The notes under the pieces were generated by a model. It did not search any database and had not been told where the DNA came from. It saw nothing but the letters and a program-made list of their open reading frames with translations. From the NCBI GenBank assembly GCA_944325785.1, contig CALVBN010000005.1:62001-126000 (forward strand): a stretch of DNA of 64,000 nt, in the 5' to 3' direction. The stretch is from Candidatus Gastranaerophilales bacterium (GTDB taxonomy: Bacteria; Cyanobacteriota; Vampirovibrionia; Gastranaerophilales; Gastranaerophilaceae). Shown one piece after another: positions 44,593 to 52,895 of this stretch (position 1 is the first letter of the stretch; each line of letters begins with the position of its first letter). The position numbers and the translations under genes were made by a program.

Positions 44593-47127
44593 ATGAATTG
44601 TTTTTTTAGGAATCAGCAGGAAGCTTTATTTAAGGCGACAAAGCCGTATCAGTATGTAGGCGGGGAGTTTCTGTCATATAACAAAGATTTTGACTCCGCG
44701 CGGGTTCGTTTTGCGTTTGTTTTTCCGGACAAATACGAAATAGGCATAAGCAATCTCGGCGTAAGAATTATTTATGACAGAGTAAACTCGCAGGAAGGAA
44801 TGATGGCTGACAGAGTGTACGCGCCGGAGCCGGATTTCAAGCCGGAATTTCTCTACGGCGTTGAATCAAAAAGGGCGCTTAAAGATTTTGACGGCGTCGG
44901 ATTTTCACTTCAGTATGAACTTTCTTATCCTACTGTTCTTAAAATGCTTGAGATGGGCGGAATTACCGTAAGAAACGATGAGCGCGGAGAAGACGAACCG
45001 ATTGTTCTGGCGGGCGGTCCATGTGCGTTTAACCCGCTTCCGATGTCAGAATTTATAGATGTTTTCTGTATCGGCGACGGCGAAGAAATGATGGTTGAAG
45101 TCTGCAAATCTTTAGAACGTACAAAGGGGCTTACCAGAAGGGAAAAGATTGAAGATTTGTGCAAAATAAAGGGATGCTGGAGCAAAACCATTAATAATCA
45201 CGTAGAAAAACGCCTTGCACCACTGACACTTGAATACACGCCTGTAGCTTATCCGATTCCGTTTTCAAGCTGTATTCACGACCGCGCAATTGTAGAAATC
45301 AGACGCGGATGCGGAAGAATGTGCCGTTTCTGCCAGCCCGGACACGTAACCCTTCCTGTCAGAGAACGCTCTGCAGAGGATATAATAAAAATTACACGAG
45401 AGCTTGTAAATAATACCGGCTATGACGAATACTCACTGCTTTCGCTTTCTTCAAACGACTACTCCAATATAAAAGAGGTTATCAAAGAGCTTGCGGTTGA
45501 TTTTAATAAACGTAAAATATCCGTATCACTGCCGAGCCAGCGTATAGACGGGTTTAATCTTGAACTTGCGGACCTTGTGCAGTCCGTCAGAAAATCCGGT
45601 ATGACTTTGGCGCCGGAAGCGGGAAGCCAGAGGCTGAGAAATGTTATTAAGAAAAATATTTCGGAAGAACAGATTATTAATGCGGCTTTGACCCTTTATG
45701 AAAACGGATGGTCTAAGATTAAATTCTATTTTATAGCGGGGCTTCCGACCGAAACTCTTGAAGATATGGACGAAATGGCGGAACTCTTAAGCAAAATAAA
45801 ATACAGGGCAAAACAAATTAAACGCGAAAAAGGGTTAAACCACGGGTTTGAGATTACCTGCACGCTTTCTATTTTTGTACCCAAACCGTTTACGCCGTTC
45901 CAGTGGTGTCCGCAGATGGATTTGGACGAAGTTACTGAACACATACATTACTTGAAAGAAAAAACAAAACACCTAAAAGGAGTGAAGATTAACTATCACG
46001 AGAAGTTTGTTTCCCAGATTGAAGCGGTCTTAACCAGAGGTGATGCAGATTTATGCAGATATATAGAAGCTCTTTACAAAAAAGGATGCTACCTAGACGC
46101 GTGGGGCGAGTATTTTGATAAAAATATCTGGGCAGATACTGCTAAAGAATGCGGTTTTACGCTCGAAGAACTTGCTCAAAAGCAATACTGTCTTGAAGAA
46201 GAACTTCCTTGGGATTTTATCAATACCGGTCTGTCAAAAGAATGGCTGAAAGAAGAGTATAAAAAAGCATTTGTGCAGACTAATGCATTTAATCTTCAGC
46301 CTACGTGCGAAAACAAATGCGTAAACTGCGGAGTCTGCCCGTCTTTAAAGACACATAAAGTTATGGCAAAACCGTATAAGGCTTCTGAAGAAGCACAAAA
46401 GATAACGGAAATTAAGCCGGAAAACCCCGCATTCGTTCATCCAAATCCGGATAAACCGGTTTATAAATACCGCCTTAAAATAACTAAAAAAGGACTTTTG
46501 AGATATTTTTCACACCTCGACTGGCAGAATACATTCCATAAGGCTCTTGCAAGAACAAGGCTGAACGTTGCTTTCTCTCTCGGGTTTAATCCGACAATGA
46601 AAGTTTCTATGGGAATTGCACTGCCTTTATTTGCCCAAAGCGAAGGAGAACTTGTTGATATTGAATTATACGACAATTTGAATGAAGAAGACGTTAAAGC
46701 AATAATTAACAAAAATCTTCCCGAAGGCGCGAAAGTTCTTGAAGTATGGCAGATAGAGCGAAGCGCCCCTGCAATCGAAATTACTGCACAATGGGCGGAA
46801 TATAAAATAACGCCTTATTATAAAACAAATGAGAATTCTCTTTACAATTTTGAAAAATTTAGGTATGATGTAGATAAGGTTTTGTCTTGTGATGAAGTTT
46901 TAATCACAAAGAAAAACAAGAAAGGTTTTGAAAAAACAACAGATTTTAAGAAATCTATAGGAACACACAGGTTTGATGATAATAGTCTGTTTATATGTCT
47001 AAAAGTCGGTCAAGGCTCGGATATTCCGGCGCTTAGGGCGGATGACTTAATGAAGCTTGTTAATCCGGAAAATATTTTTGATATTACGAGAGTCAGATTT
47101 TTAGATGAAACTCTTAACGAACTGTAA
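44593..47127 (+). CDS. TIGR03960-type radical SAM protein with C-terminal DUF2344 domain
   Basis: 844 aa. N-terminal B12-binding-like region (FVFPDKYEIGISNLGVRIIY), radical SAM core with C240-x3-C244-x2-C247 (RGCGRMCRFCQPG), a second cysteine cluster near 575 (CENKCVNCGVC), and a DUF2344 domain from about 625 (LRYFSHLDWQNTFHKALART). The two halves are encoded as one chain, as in many bacteria. The biochemical role is not settled to my knowledge; it is commonly a neighbour of the ribonuclease E/G gene, as here. No ribosome site; a -10-like TAATAT lies six nt before the ATG. Confidence 0.9.
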   Translation: MNCFFRNQQEALFKATKPYQYVGGEFLSYNKDFDSARVRFAFVFPDKYEIGISNLGVRIIYDRVNSQEGMMADRVYAPEPDFKPEFLYGVESKRALKDFDGVGFSLQYELSYPTVLKMLEMGGITVRNDERGEDEPIVLAGGPCAFNPLPMSEFIDVFCIGDGEEMMVEVCKSLERTKGLTRREKIEDLCKIKGCWSKTINNHVEKRLAPLTLEYTPVAYPIPFSSCIHDRAIVEIRRGCGRMCRFCQPGHVTLPVRERSAEDIIKITRELVNNTGYDEYSLLSLSSNDYSNIKEVIKELAVDFNKRKISVSLPSQRIDGFNLELADLVQSVRKSGMTLAPEAGSQRLRNVIKKNISEEQIINAALTLYENGWSKIKFYFIAGLPTETLEDMDEMAELLSKIKYRAKQIKREKGLNHGFEITCTLSIFVPKPFTPFQWCPQMDLDEVTEHIHYLKEKTKHLKGVKINYHEKFVSQIEAVLTRGDADLCRYIEALYKKGCYLDAWGEYFDKNIWADTAKECGFTLEELAQKQYCLEEELPWDFINTGLSKEWLKEEYKKAFVQTNAFNLQPTCENKCVNCGVCPSLKTHKVMAKPYKASEEAQKITEIKPENPAFVHPNPDKPVYKYRLKITKKGLLRYFSHLDWQNTFHKALARTRLNVAFSLGFNPTMKVSMGIALPLFAQSEGELVDIELYDNLNEEDVKAIINKNLPEGAKVLEVWQIERSAPAIEITAQWAEYKITPYYKTNENSLYNFEKFRYDVDKVLSCDEVLITKKNKKGFEKTTDFKKSIGTHRFDDNSLFICLKVGQGSDIPALRADDLMKLVNPENIFDITRVRFLDETLNEL

Positions 47128-47188
47128 TTAAAAACAGAAAAGACTGTTATCAAATTTAACCGCCCCATAGGAGAAAAGGATTAAAACA

Positions 47189-48898
47189 ATGAAAGATTTA
47201 GTTGCTAACAAGATAGTAATAGCTGAGCGCGATAATATTGCTGCAGTTATGGAAAACGGGAAAGTAGCGGAGTTTTATGTACACAGAGGCGAAATTATTT
47301 TAGGCGATGTTTACCTTGCACAGGTCGAAAATATTCTGCCTTCAATTGAAGCTGCATTTGTTAATGTAGGCTCTGATAAAATGGGTTTTCTGCACGCGCA
47401 GGATGTAGCAGGCAAGGGTGCTCTGCAGGACAAATTAAAACCGAAACAAAAGATAGTTGTGCAGGTTGTAAAAGAACCTACAGGACACAAAGGTCCGCGT
47501 GTAACCACAGAAATCTCTCTTCCTGGAAGATTTTTGGTTCTGATGCCAAATGAAACAGGGATTAACGTAAGTAAAAAAATTACTTCAGCCAAAGAAAGAG
47601 CAAGGCTTAAATCAATCGTAAACCTGCTTAAACCCGTAGGTGTAGGAATTATCGTCAGAACTGAAGCCGAAGGACAGACCGAAAGCGATATTCAAGAGGA
47701 CTTAGAAATTCTTCTTGAAAAATGGAATAACATTATAACCTCAGCTGAGAGTATGACTCCGCCGAATCTTCTCTACCGTGATCAAGATTTGTTATACAGA
47801 GTTATTAGAGAAGCCTGCAACGAAGAAACACAGGAAATCATTGTTGATACGGCATTTGCTTTAAACAGGGTTCAAAACATACTCCAGAACTGGCATATGA
47901 ATAAAAATATCACCGTAACCCTGTACAAAGGCTCTGAACCCCTGCTTGTTGCAATGGATATTCATAAAGAGATTAAAGCCGCTCTGCAGATGAAAGTTAA
48001 TCTGCCCTCTGGCGGTTATCTGTTTATCCAGACAACAGAAGCTCTGACAGTCATAGACGTTAACAGCGGTAAGTTTACAAATTCCGCTACACAGGATGAA
48101 ACTATTCTGAAAACAAATATAGAAGCAGTTCACGAAATAGCCCGCCAGCTTAGACTTAGAAATATCGGCGGTATGATAATTATCGACTTTATTGATATGA
48201 CTTCCCGCGTGGATAAGCTTACTATGATGGAAGAGCTTGAAATGGCAATGGAAGCTGATAAGGCGAAACCTCAAGTCGGCCAGCTTTCTGATTTAGGTCT
48301 GGTTGAGATGACAAGACACCGCCAAGGCCAAGCTTTGAGCGAAATTTTTGCAAAACGCTGTCCGCACTGCCAAGGCAACGGCTACATTATGGAAGATATT
48401 AAATTTGCTTCCGCTACATCAGAAGGCGAATACAGAGCTAAAGCCGCAAAAATTAAACTTCCGATGGGCGGTAAAAAGAAATTTAACAACAAGTTTAATA
48501 ACAAGCCGGAAAGAGAAGAAACTAAAGAACAACAACCGGTAGTTCAAGAAGAAGCCCTTGAAACTGTAACAGAAAATCCGTCTGTAACTGCTCAAGAAGA
48601 GGTAAAAGAAATACAAGCGGAAAAAGAAACTAAAAAGACAAAAGGCAGAACAAGAGGACGCAATAAAAAGGTTAAAGAAGCCGATGTTACCGCTGAAAAC
48701 CTTGCTGTTACAGTTATGACAGAAGGCGCTGAAATCGTTCCGGTTATACCGGAAGAAAAAGCTGAGCCGGCACCGCAGACAGAAGAAGCTCCCGCGCAGG
48801 AAGCCAAAACTGAAGAAGCAAAACCTGCAAAGAAATCAAGAAGACCAAACAGGAATTCTCAAAAAAGAACAAGAAAGAAAAAAGATGCTGAAGAATAA
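47189..48898 (+). CDS. rng: Ribonuclease E/G
   Basis: Endoribonuclease for mRNA decay and rRNA/tRNA maturation. 569 aa. Split S1 domain at about residues 30-115, catalytic aspartates in VIDVNSG (D290) and IIIDFIDM, and the zinc-link motif CPHCQG near 391. The last 150 residues are low complexity: a basic stretch (KKKFNNKFNNKP), an acidic stretch, and an SRRPNRNSQKRTRKK tail, probably RNA-binding or a degradosome scaffold. GGAGAAAAGG before the ATG. Confidence 0.94.
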   Translation: MKDLVANKIVIAERDNIAAVMENGKVAEFYVHRGEIILGDVYLAQVENILPSIEAAFVNVGSDKMGFLHAQDVAGKGALQDKLKPKQKIVVQVVKEPTGHKGPRVTTEISLPGRFLVLMPNETGINVSKKITSAKERARLKSIVNLLKPVGVGIIVRTEAEGQTESDIQEDLEILLEKWNNIITSAESMTPPNLLYRDQDLLYRVIREACNEETQEIIVDTAFALNRVQNILQNWHMNKNITVTLYKGSEPLLVAMDIHKEIKAALQMKVNLPSGGYLFIQTTEALTVIDVNSGKFTNSATQDETILKTNIEAVHEIARQLRLRNIGGMIIIDFIDMTSRVDKLTMMEELEMAMEADKAKPQVGQLSDLGLVEMTRHRQGQALSEIFAKRCPHCQGNGYIMEDIKFASATSEGEYRAKAAKIKLPMGGKKKFNNKFNNKPEREETKEQQPVVQEEALETVTENPSVTAQEEVKEIQAEKETKKTKGRTRGRNKKVKEADVTAENLAVTVMTEGAEIVPVIPEEKAEPAPQTEEAPAQEAKTEEAKPAKKSRRPNRNSQKRTRKKKDAEE

Positions 48899-49301
48899 GA
48901 TTATCACAATAATGCTTATGTCAATGCTTGTTGCTCCGGTGTTTGCAGAAATACCGGAGTCTGCACAGGCGCCGGAGAGCAATACCGTTCAGACAGAAAC
49001 TGTTCTGCCGGAAGCAAATAACATACAAACTCCAGCCGAGAATGTATCCGAAACTCCGGATTATACATTCAAACAGCCTGTAAGTAAGCGTAAAATTGCG
49101 AAAAAATTCCTGCTTGCAATGCTGGGCGTTGTTGTTTCATCCGTTTTTCTATACGGTATTTTGAGCCTGTATAACAAAATCCGAAGCGGGTTTACTGTTC
49201 ACACAGAAGCCCCTCCGAACGGCGAAACATCTCTTGTTACGCCGGATAACCTTGTCGATGCGGTAAAAACATTCTTAGATAAAACAAAATGGGATAATTA
49301 G
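48885..49301 (+). CDS. Small membrane protein with signal peptide
   Basis: 138 aa, not recognised. Signal peptide (1-21, ending VFA), a glutamate/threonine-rich outside segment, a second hydrophobic helix at about 73-92 (FLLAMLGVVVSSVFLYGIL), and a short tail with DNLVDAVKTFLDK. It overlaps the 3' end of rng by 14 nt and sits 7 nt before rsmI. Confidence 0.68.
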   Translation: MLKNKIITIMLMSMLVAPVFAEIPESAQAPESNTVQTETVLPEANNIQTPAENVSETPDYTFKQPVSKRKIAKKFLLAMLGVVVSSVFLYGILSLYNKIRSGFTVHTEAPPNGETSLVTPDNLVDAVKTFLDKTKWDN

Positions 49302-49308
49302 ACGGAAA

Positions 49309-50121
49309 ATGACCAGATTGTTTGATTTCTATATAGTACCGACACCCATCGGAAATATAAAAGACATAAGCCTAAGAGCAGTCGAAGTTCTTAAAGAAGT
49401 TGATTTGATTGCCTGCGAAGATACAAGAACAACCCAAAAACTGCTTAATCATTATGATATCAAGACAAAATGCATCTCTTATCACAAATATAACGAGCGT
49501 GAGCGGGTAAATTTCTTTTTACAGGAACTGGAAAACGGCAGAAAAATTGCTCTGGTTTCAGACGCCGGAACCCCTGGAATATGCGATCCAGGAAATGTTA
49601 TAGTAAAAGAACTGCAAAATAAAGGATTTTCAGTCACATCACTTCCCGGAGCCTGCGCAGTCACAACGTTTTTATCCCAAATACCGAGAGATACGGAACA
49701 ATTTACATTTATAGGTTTTATCCAGAGAAAAGAAAAACAAATTGCGGAAATTGTAAAAAAATACTCCGCTGAAAATCTGGTCTTTTACGATTCGCCGGAA
49801 AGAATACTGAAAACCCTCCAAATAGTTTTAGAAACCCGCGGAGATATCAAAATTGCTCTGGGGCGCGAACTGTCCAAACTCTATGAAGAAGTTGTAATAG
49901 ACAACGTTTCTAAAATATTGGAGCATTATAAAGACGGTATTAAGGGCGAAATCATCTGTATGCTTTGCGCTGACGAAGATAAAGATGCTTCGGAATTAAT
50001 ATTCAGAATAAAAGAGCTTAAGGAAAAAGGCTTTAAAGACAAAGAAATCTCCGTTATTTTATCCACTCTGTTCGGCTGTAATAAGAACGATGTTTACAAA
50101 CAGAGTTTGAATTGTAACTAA
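49309..50121 (+). CDS. rsmI: 16S rRNA (cytidine1402-2'-O)-methyltransferase
   Basis: SAM-dependent tetrapyrrole-methylase-fold enzyme that methylates C1402 in the ribosomal P site. 270 aa. IVPTPIGNIKDISLRAVEVL, ACEDTRTTQKLL, LVSDAGTPGICDPG, SLPGACAVTTFL and FYDSPERI are diagnostic. Confidence 0.96.
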   Translation: MTRLFDFYIVPTPIGNIKDISLRAVEVLKEVDLIACEDTRTTQKLLNHYDIKTKCISYHKYNERERVNFFLQELENGRKIALVSDAGTPGICDPGNVIVKELQNKGFSVTSLPGACAVTTFLSQIPRDTEQFTFIGFIQRKEKQIAEIVKKYSAENLVFYDSPERILKTLQIVLETRGDIKIALGRELSKLYEEVVIDNVSKILEHYKDGIKGEIICMLCADEDKDASELIFRIKELKEKGFKDKEISVILSTLFGCNKNDVYKQSLNCN

Positions 50122-50218
50122 ATGTAACAAATTCTTTAAAAATCCTAAAGTTTTCAAAAAAAATGCCGATATGTATATTACAAGATTCAAAAATATACAT
50201 TAGAAAGGACAATAGGAT

Positions 50219-50374
50219 ATGTTAAAGAAGATTGCAACCCCAACAAACAACACATTTACCGGAGTTGAATTTATATTAAGAGGGGCAAAACGACGCAGGG
50301 CAATGGCAGTTTCAAATGCAGTAACTATTAACACTGAAACAGGTGTTCAAGTTAAACTGCAGGCTGTGAAGTAG
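50219..50374 (+). CDS. Small basic protein with lineage N-terminal tag
   Basis: 51 aa: a basic start, NNTFTG at residues 10-15, a central RGAKRRR, then an amphipathic beta-like end (AVTINTETGVQVKLQAV). AAAGGA 9 nt upstream of the ATG, and a good terminator 60 nt after the stop, so it looks like a real single gene. NNTFTG is the same kind of tag as on 29457-30917 and 31018-32511. Function unknown. Confidence 0.65.
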   Translation: MLKKIATPTNNTFTGVEFILRGAKRRRAMAVSNAVTINTETGVQVKLQAVK

Positions 50375-50435
50375 GGGCAATTTTAACCCCGAAAAAGGCT
50401 GTCTTGAATAAGATAGTTGAGAGTATGAAAAATAT

Positions 50436-50465
50436 AATCCCGAACTAAAAATCGGGATTTTTTTT
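50436..50465 (+). terminator. Rho-independent terminator
   Basis: AATCCCGA stem, ACTAAAAA loop, TCGGGATT and a run of eight T. Ends the transcript of the 51-aa gene. Confidence 0.88.
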
Positions 50466-50479
50466 GTCAAATCTGCAGG

Positions 50480-50704
50480 CTATAATTCAAATTTTGCCGT
50501 ATCGACCAGATCCGGAAGCGGAATGCCGAACGCAAGCGCAATTTTTTCTAAAGTAACGATACTGGGTACAGAAGTTCCGGCTTCAATTGTATAAATAGTA
50601 TTTTTATTTACATTAGCTAACTCAGCCAGTTTTTCCTGTGATATTTTTCTCTTGCTTCTTTCCAGCTTAATTTTTAATCCGATTTTTTGACAAATATTAC
50701 TCAC
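50480..50704 (-). CDS. XRE-family transcriptional regulator (copy 1)
   Basis: 74 aa, essentially one helix-turn-helix: SQEKLAELANVNKNTIYTIE, then PSIVTLEKIALAFGIPLPDL. GTG start with AGGAGGAGAAAAGGT upstream. Its last 24 residues are nearly identical, also at DNA level, to the regulator at 50865-51101, so it is one half of a recent duplication. Confidence 0.9.
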   Translation of the reverse strand: MSNICQKIGLKIKLERSKRKISQEKLAELANVNKNTIYTIEAGTSVPSIVTLEKIALAFGIPLPDLVDTAKFEL

Positions 50705-50733
50705 ACCTTTTCTCCTCCTATTATACTAGTGTA

Positions 50734-50763
50734 TTGACATAGTAAACTCAACTATAGTATGAT
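50734..50763 (+). promoter_or_regulatory. Promoter of the decayed first module
   Basis: TTGACA (50734-50739), 18-nt spacer, TATGAT (50758-50763). An ATAGT...ACTAT inverted pair lies in the spacer. Equivalent in place to the promoter at 51114. Confidence 0.5.
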
Positions 50764-50811
50764 AGGAGAATAACATAGCAAACTAGGATATAGATATTAT
50801 TAAGAGGCAGT

Positions 50812-50871
50812 ATGTATAGGGAAGAAAATGGGTTAAAATGCTGTTTAGAAAAGATGCAGAAGCGCTATAAT
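50812..50871 (+). pseudogene. Truncated relative of the 51182 small ORF
   Basis: AGAGGCAGT then ATGTATAGGGAAGAAAAT resembles AGAGGCAAAAT then ATGTATCAAGAAGAAGAT of the intact gene. The match fades after some 15 codons and the frame runs into the tail of the second regulator, read in reverse. Best explained as the remnant left when the second module was joined. Confidence 0.45.
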
Positions 50872-51101
50872 TCAAATTTTGCCACATCGACCAGATCCGG
50901 AAGCGGAATGCCGAACGCAAGCGCAATTTTTTCAAGTGTAGTAATAGATGGTGAGCTTTCTCCGCGTTCAATTATTCCGATTGAGTTTTTACTCAAAGCA
51001 GACAGCTCTGCGAGCTTTTCCTGCGACCATCCTCTTTTGGTTCTCTCTAATTTTATCTTCAAACCTATCTTTTTATCAAGATTATTAGTTCCCATAACCA
51101 T
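50865..51101 (-). CDS. XRE-family transcriptional regulator (copy 2)
   Basis: 78 aa helix-turn-helix protein (SQEKLAELSALSKNSIGIIE, PSITTLEKIALAFGIPLPDL). Start at 51101 or at the ATG two codons on (51095); no ribosome site, but TAAACT lies six nt before the first ATG. Divergent from the 105-aa gene, with a palindrome between them that overlaps both promoters, so autoregulation and repression of the partner are likely. Confidence 0.9.
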   Translation of the reverse strand: MVMGTNNLDKKIGLKIKLERTKRGWSQEKLAELSALSKNSIGIIERGESSPSITTLEKIALAFGIPLPDLVDVAKFEL

Positions 51102-51113
51102 AATTTTAGTTTA

Positions 51114-51148
51114 TTGACAAAGCATATTCAAACAAATATAATTGTTTG
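51114..51148 (+). promoter_or_regulatory. Consensus promoter with overlapping operator palindrome
   Basis: TTGACA (51114-51119), 17-nt spacer, TATAAT (51137-51142). CAAACAA-N6-TTGTTTG (51129-51148) straddles the -10, and on the other strand its TTGTTT is a -35 for the regulator gene (TAAACT 16 nt on). An operator for the XRE protein is the natural reading. Confidence 0.75.
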
Positions 51149-51181
51149 TAGACCCAAAATATTGGTGCGAAGAGGCAAAAT

Positions 51182-51499
51182 ATGTATCAAGAAGAAGATT
51201 TTCAAAAGTTCTATAATATCATGTCAAAAAAGTTTTTTGAAAAACATTTTGCGGGGAAAAATATTTATAATGCAATTGATGAAACCGTTACAAATGCCTT
51301 ACAAGAAACAGCGGTAAACTCTATGCGGTATAGATTAATCTATTCTTCTTTATGCGCAATAAAAAACAACAAAGAATACTGGCGCACGCTTGACAGAAAA
51401 ACAAAAAGACAAATAAACCAAATGGCTAAAAGCATGGAATATATTTATACAAAGCTTGATGCGGTTTTGATACCAATAACAGATGCTCTGGAAACATAA
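51182..51499 (+). CDS. Small hypothetical protein controlled by the XRE regulator
   Basis: 105 aa, not recognised; basic, mostly helical, no membrane segment or signal. GAGG 7 nt before the ATG. Driven by a full consensus promoter that the adjacent repressor probably shuts. The arrangement is like a small toxin-antitoxin or a lysogeny-type switch, but no toxin motif is visible. Confidence 0.68.
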   Translation: MYQEEDFQKFYNIMSKKFFEKHFAGKNIYNAIDETVTNALQETAVNSMRYRLIYSSLCAIKNNKEYWRTLDRKTKRQINQMAKSMEYIYTKLDAVLIPITDALET

Positions 51500-51568
51500 T
51501 TCCGGATAATTTTTAATATAAAAATTTTGAAAAATAAAATATTTGTGCTAACATAAGTATATTGACAT

Positions 51569-51658
51569 GGAGAAGTGGCCGAGTAGGCTTAAGGCGGCAC
51601 CCTGCTAAGGTGTTGTGTGGGGTAACCTGCACCGAGGGTTCGAATCCCTCCTTCTCCG
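51569..51658 (+). tRNA. tRNA-Ser (GCU)
   Basis: 90 nt with a 7-bp acceptor stem (GGAGAAG/CTTCTCC), anticodon loop CTGCTAA (anticodon GCT at 51604-51606), a long class II variable arm and a GGTTCGAATCC T-arm. CCA is not encoded. Reads AGC and AGU codons, not the UCN codons that fill the leader peptide at 32.6 kb. Confidence 0.95.
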
Positions 51659-51660
51659 GA

Positions 51661-51700
51661 TTAAGGGGGCTTTGAGTATAAATACTCAAAGCCCCCTTAA
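51661..51700 (+). terminator. Terminator of the tRNA gene
   Basis: 19-bp perfect stem TTAAGGGGGCTTTGAGTAT and its complement, then a T-rich stretch, directly after the tRNA. Confidence 0.85.
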
Positions 51701-51740
51701 TATATTTTCAAGTCCGTAGTTCGTAGGTTGGGGGTTCTTG

Positions 51741-51941
51741 AAGTGTACCCCAACACAAAGTGTCCAAAAATAATCAAACCAACTGTCTTTACAGTAGGGT
51801 GGGTAAAGCCTCTTCAAATGGGTGATTGTAACTTATGTTTGGTATTGCGTACCCACCGTTTTTGATTTTGATTTTGGTGGGTACGTTATGCATAGACAAA
51901 TGTATATTTCCACATTTTAATACAACTTTACCCACCCTACA
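51741..51941. repeat. 201-bp direct repeat, copy 1 (REP/BIME-like)
   Basis: Nearly identical to 51983-52183 (period 242 bp). The inner part (51794-51940) has terminal inverted repeats GTAGGGTGGGTAAAG and CTTTACCCACCCTAC and an inner inverted pair CGTACCCACC/GGTGGGTACG, so it can fold into nested hairpins. GTAG at the foot is the form of REP elements moved by RAYT transposases. Confidence 0.85.
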
Positions 51942-51982
51942 TTGCTATCTGCAACAAATAATCAAACCTTGTGTTCCTTTAC

Positions 51983-52183
51983 AAGTGTACCCCAACACAA
52001 AGTGTCCAAAAATAATCAAACCAACTGTCTTTACAGTAGGGTGGGTAAAGCCTCTTCAAATAAGTGATTGTAACTTATGTTTGGTATTGCGTACCCACCG
52101 TTTTTAATTTTGGTTTTGGTGGGTACATTATGCATAGACAAACGTATATTTCCACATTTTTACGCAACTTTACCCACCCTACA
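51983..52183. repeat. 201-bp direct repeat, copy 2
   Basis: Second copy with a few substitutions, several in loops. Terminal inverted repeats are intact (52036-52182). The following 195 bp to the next gene hold nothing I recognise. Confidence 0.85.
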
Positions 52184-52379
52184 GAACTAATTGCTTGACA
52201 TGTACAGCAATGACCGGATGAAAATTTACGGATTTTATGTTACAAAAATTGCACCAAGCCGGACGGATTTGTAAACAAATACTTTAAGCAAAAAAGAAAG
52301 ATTAAAATATTTACAATTTTAAGAGCAATTTTTTCTTCTAAAAACACTTTATATATATAGGGAATTTTTAGGAGAAAAT

Positions 52380-52895
52380 ATGCCAGAGCCGAGTATTAAG
52401 TATAATGCGTCTTTAAACTCATTTCAGAGTATGGATGGAAGCAATCTAACCATCGGAGGAATAGAACAGAAGTTCGGGTTAAATAAAGGTTCGGTTTCGA
52501 CATTTCTCGGGGTCGGTACAGATTTTAACAGCGACGCTGATTTGATTTTTGATTTAAAAGGTTCTATGAACTACAACGAAATATTAAATCAAAATTTGAG
52601 AATCAGAAATACAATCGGCGGTGATAACACAGCAACGCAAATCAGATATTCCCCCGTAAGTGTCAATGTACCTTTAGGTAAAAATACAAGTTTTTATGCA
52701 AACCCTCATTATTCCGGCAAATATAATTATAAAAATAATGAATGGACGCACAGTGCAGGATTTTTCGCCGGTGTAACGCAAAAAATCGGCAATGCTTCAA
52801 TCTCGCTTGAAGGTCAAAGATACAATCTGCAGGATATCAAAGATAATTCCGGCAAGAATTGGAGCATAAACGCAATTGTGAACTGGCAGTTTTAA
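52380..52895 (+). CDS. Beta-strand-rich protein of unknown function
   Basis: 171 aa. Alternating-pattern strands (KYNASLNSFQSMDGSNLTIG, INAIVNWQF at the very end) and a final phenylalanine resemble the strands of an outer-membrane barrel, but no signal peptide is present. Good ribosome site (AGGAG). It may be cytoplasmic, or part of a larger barrel family with a lost leader. Overlaps the convergent HxlR gene by 4 nt. Confidence 0.62.
   Translation: MPEPSIKYNASLNSFQSMDGSNLTIGGIEQKFGLNKGSVSTFLGVGTDFNSDADLIFDLKGSMNYNEILNQNLRIRNTIGGDNTATQIRYSPVSVNVPLGKNTSFYANPHYSGKYNYKNNEWTHSAGFFAGVTQKIGNASISLEGQRYNLQDIKDNSGKNWSINAIVNWQF

Noticed and set aside
48885..48898. Frameshift between rng and the small membrane protein gene
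   Set aside because: The 14-nt overlap is normal: the downstream frame starts with its own signal peptide and the RNase E/G tail ends naturally.
50812..51117. Long + strand frame across the second XRE gene
   Set aside because: Beyond the first 15-20 codons it is the reverse strand of the XRE coding sequence; only the start is kept, as a remnant.
51569..51658. tRNA-Ser as the sensor of the 32.6-kb attenuator
   Set aside because: Its GCU anticodon reads AGC/AGU, whereas the leader uses only UCN codons; the two are not directly linked.
51741..52183. Possible CRISPR array
   Set aside because: Only two units of 201 bp with no short repeat/spacer pattern and no cas genes; a REP-like tandem repeat explains it.
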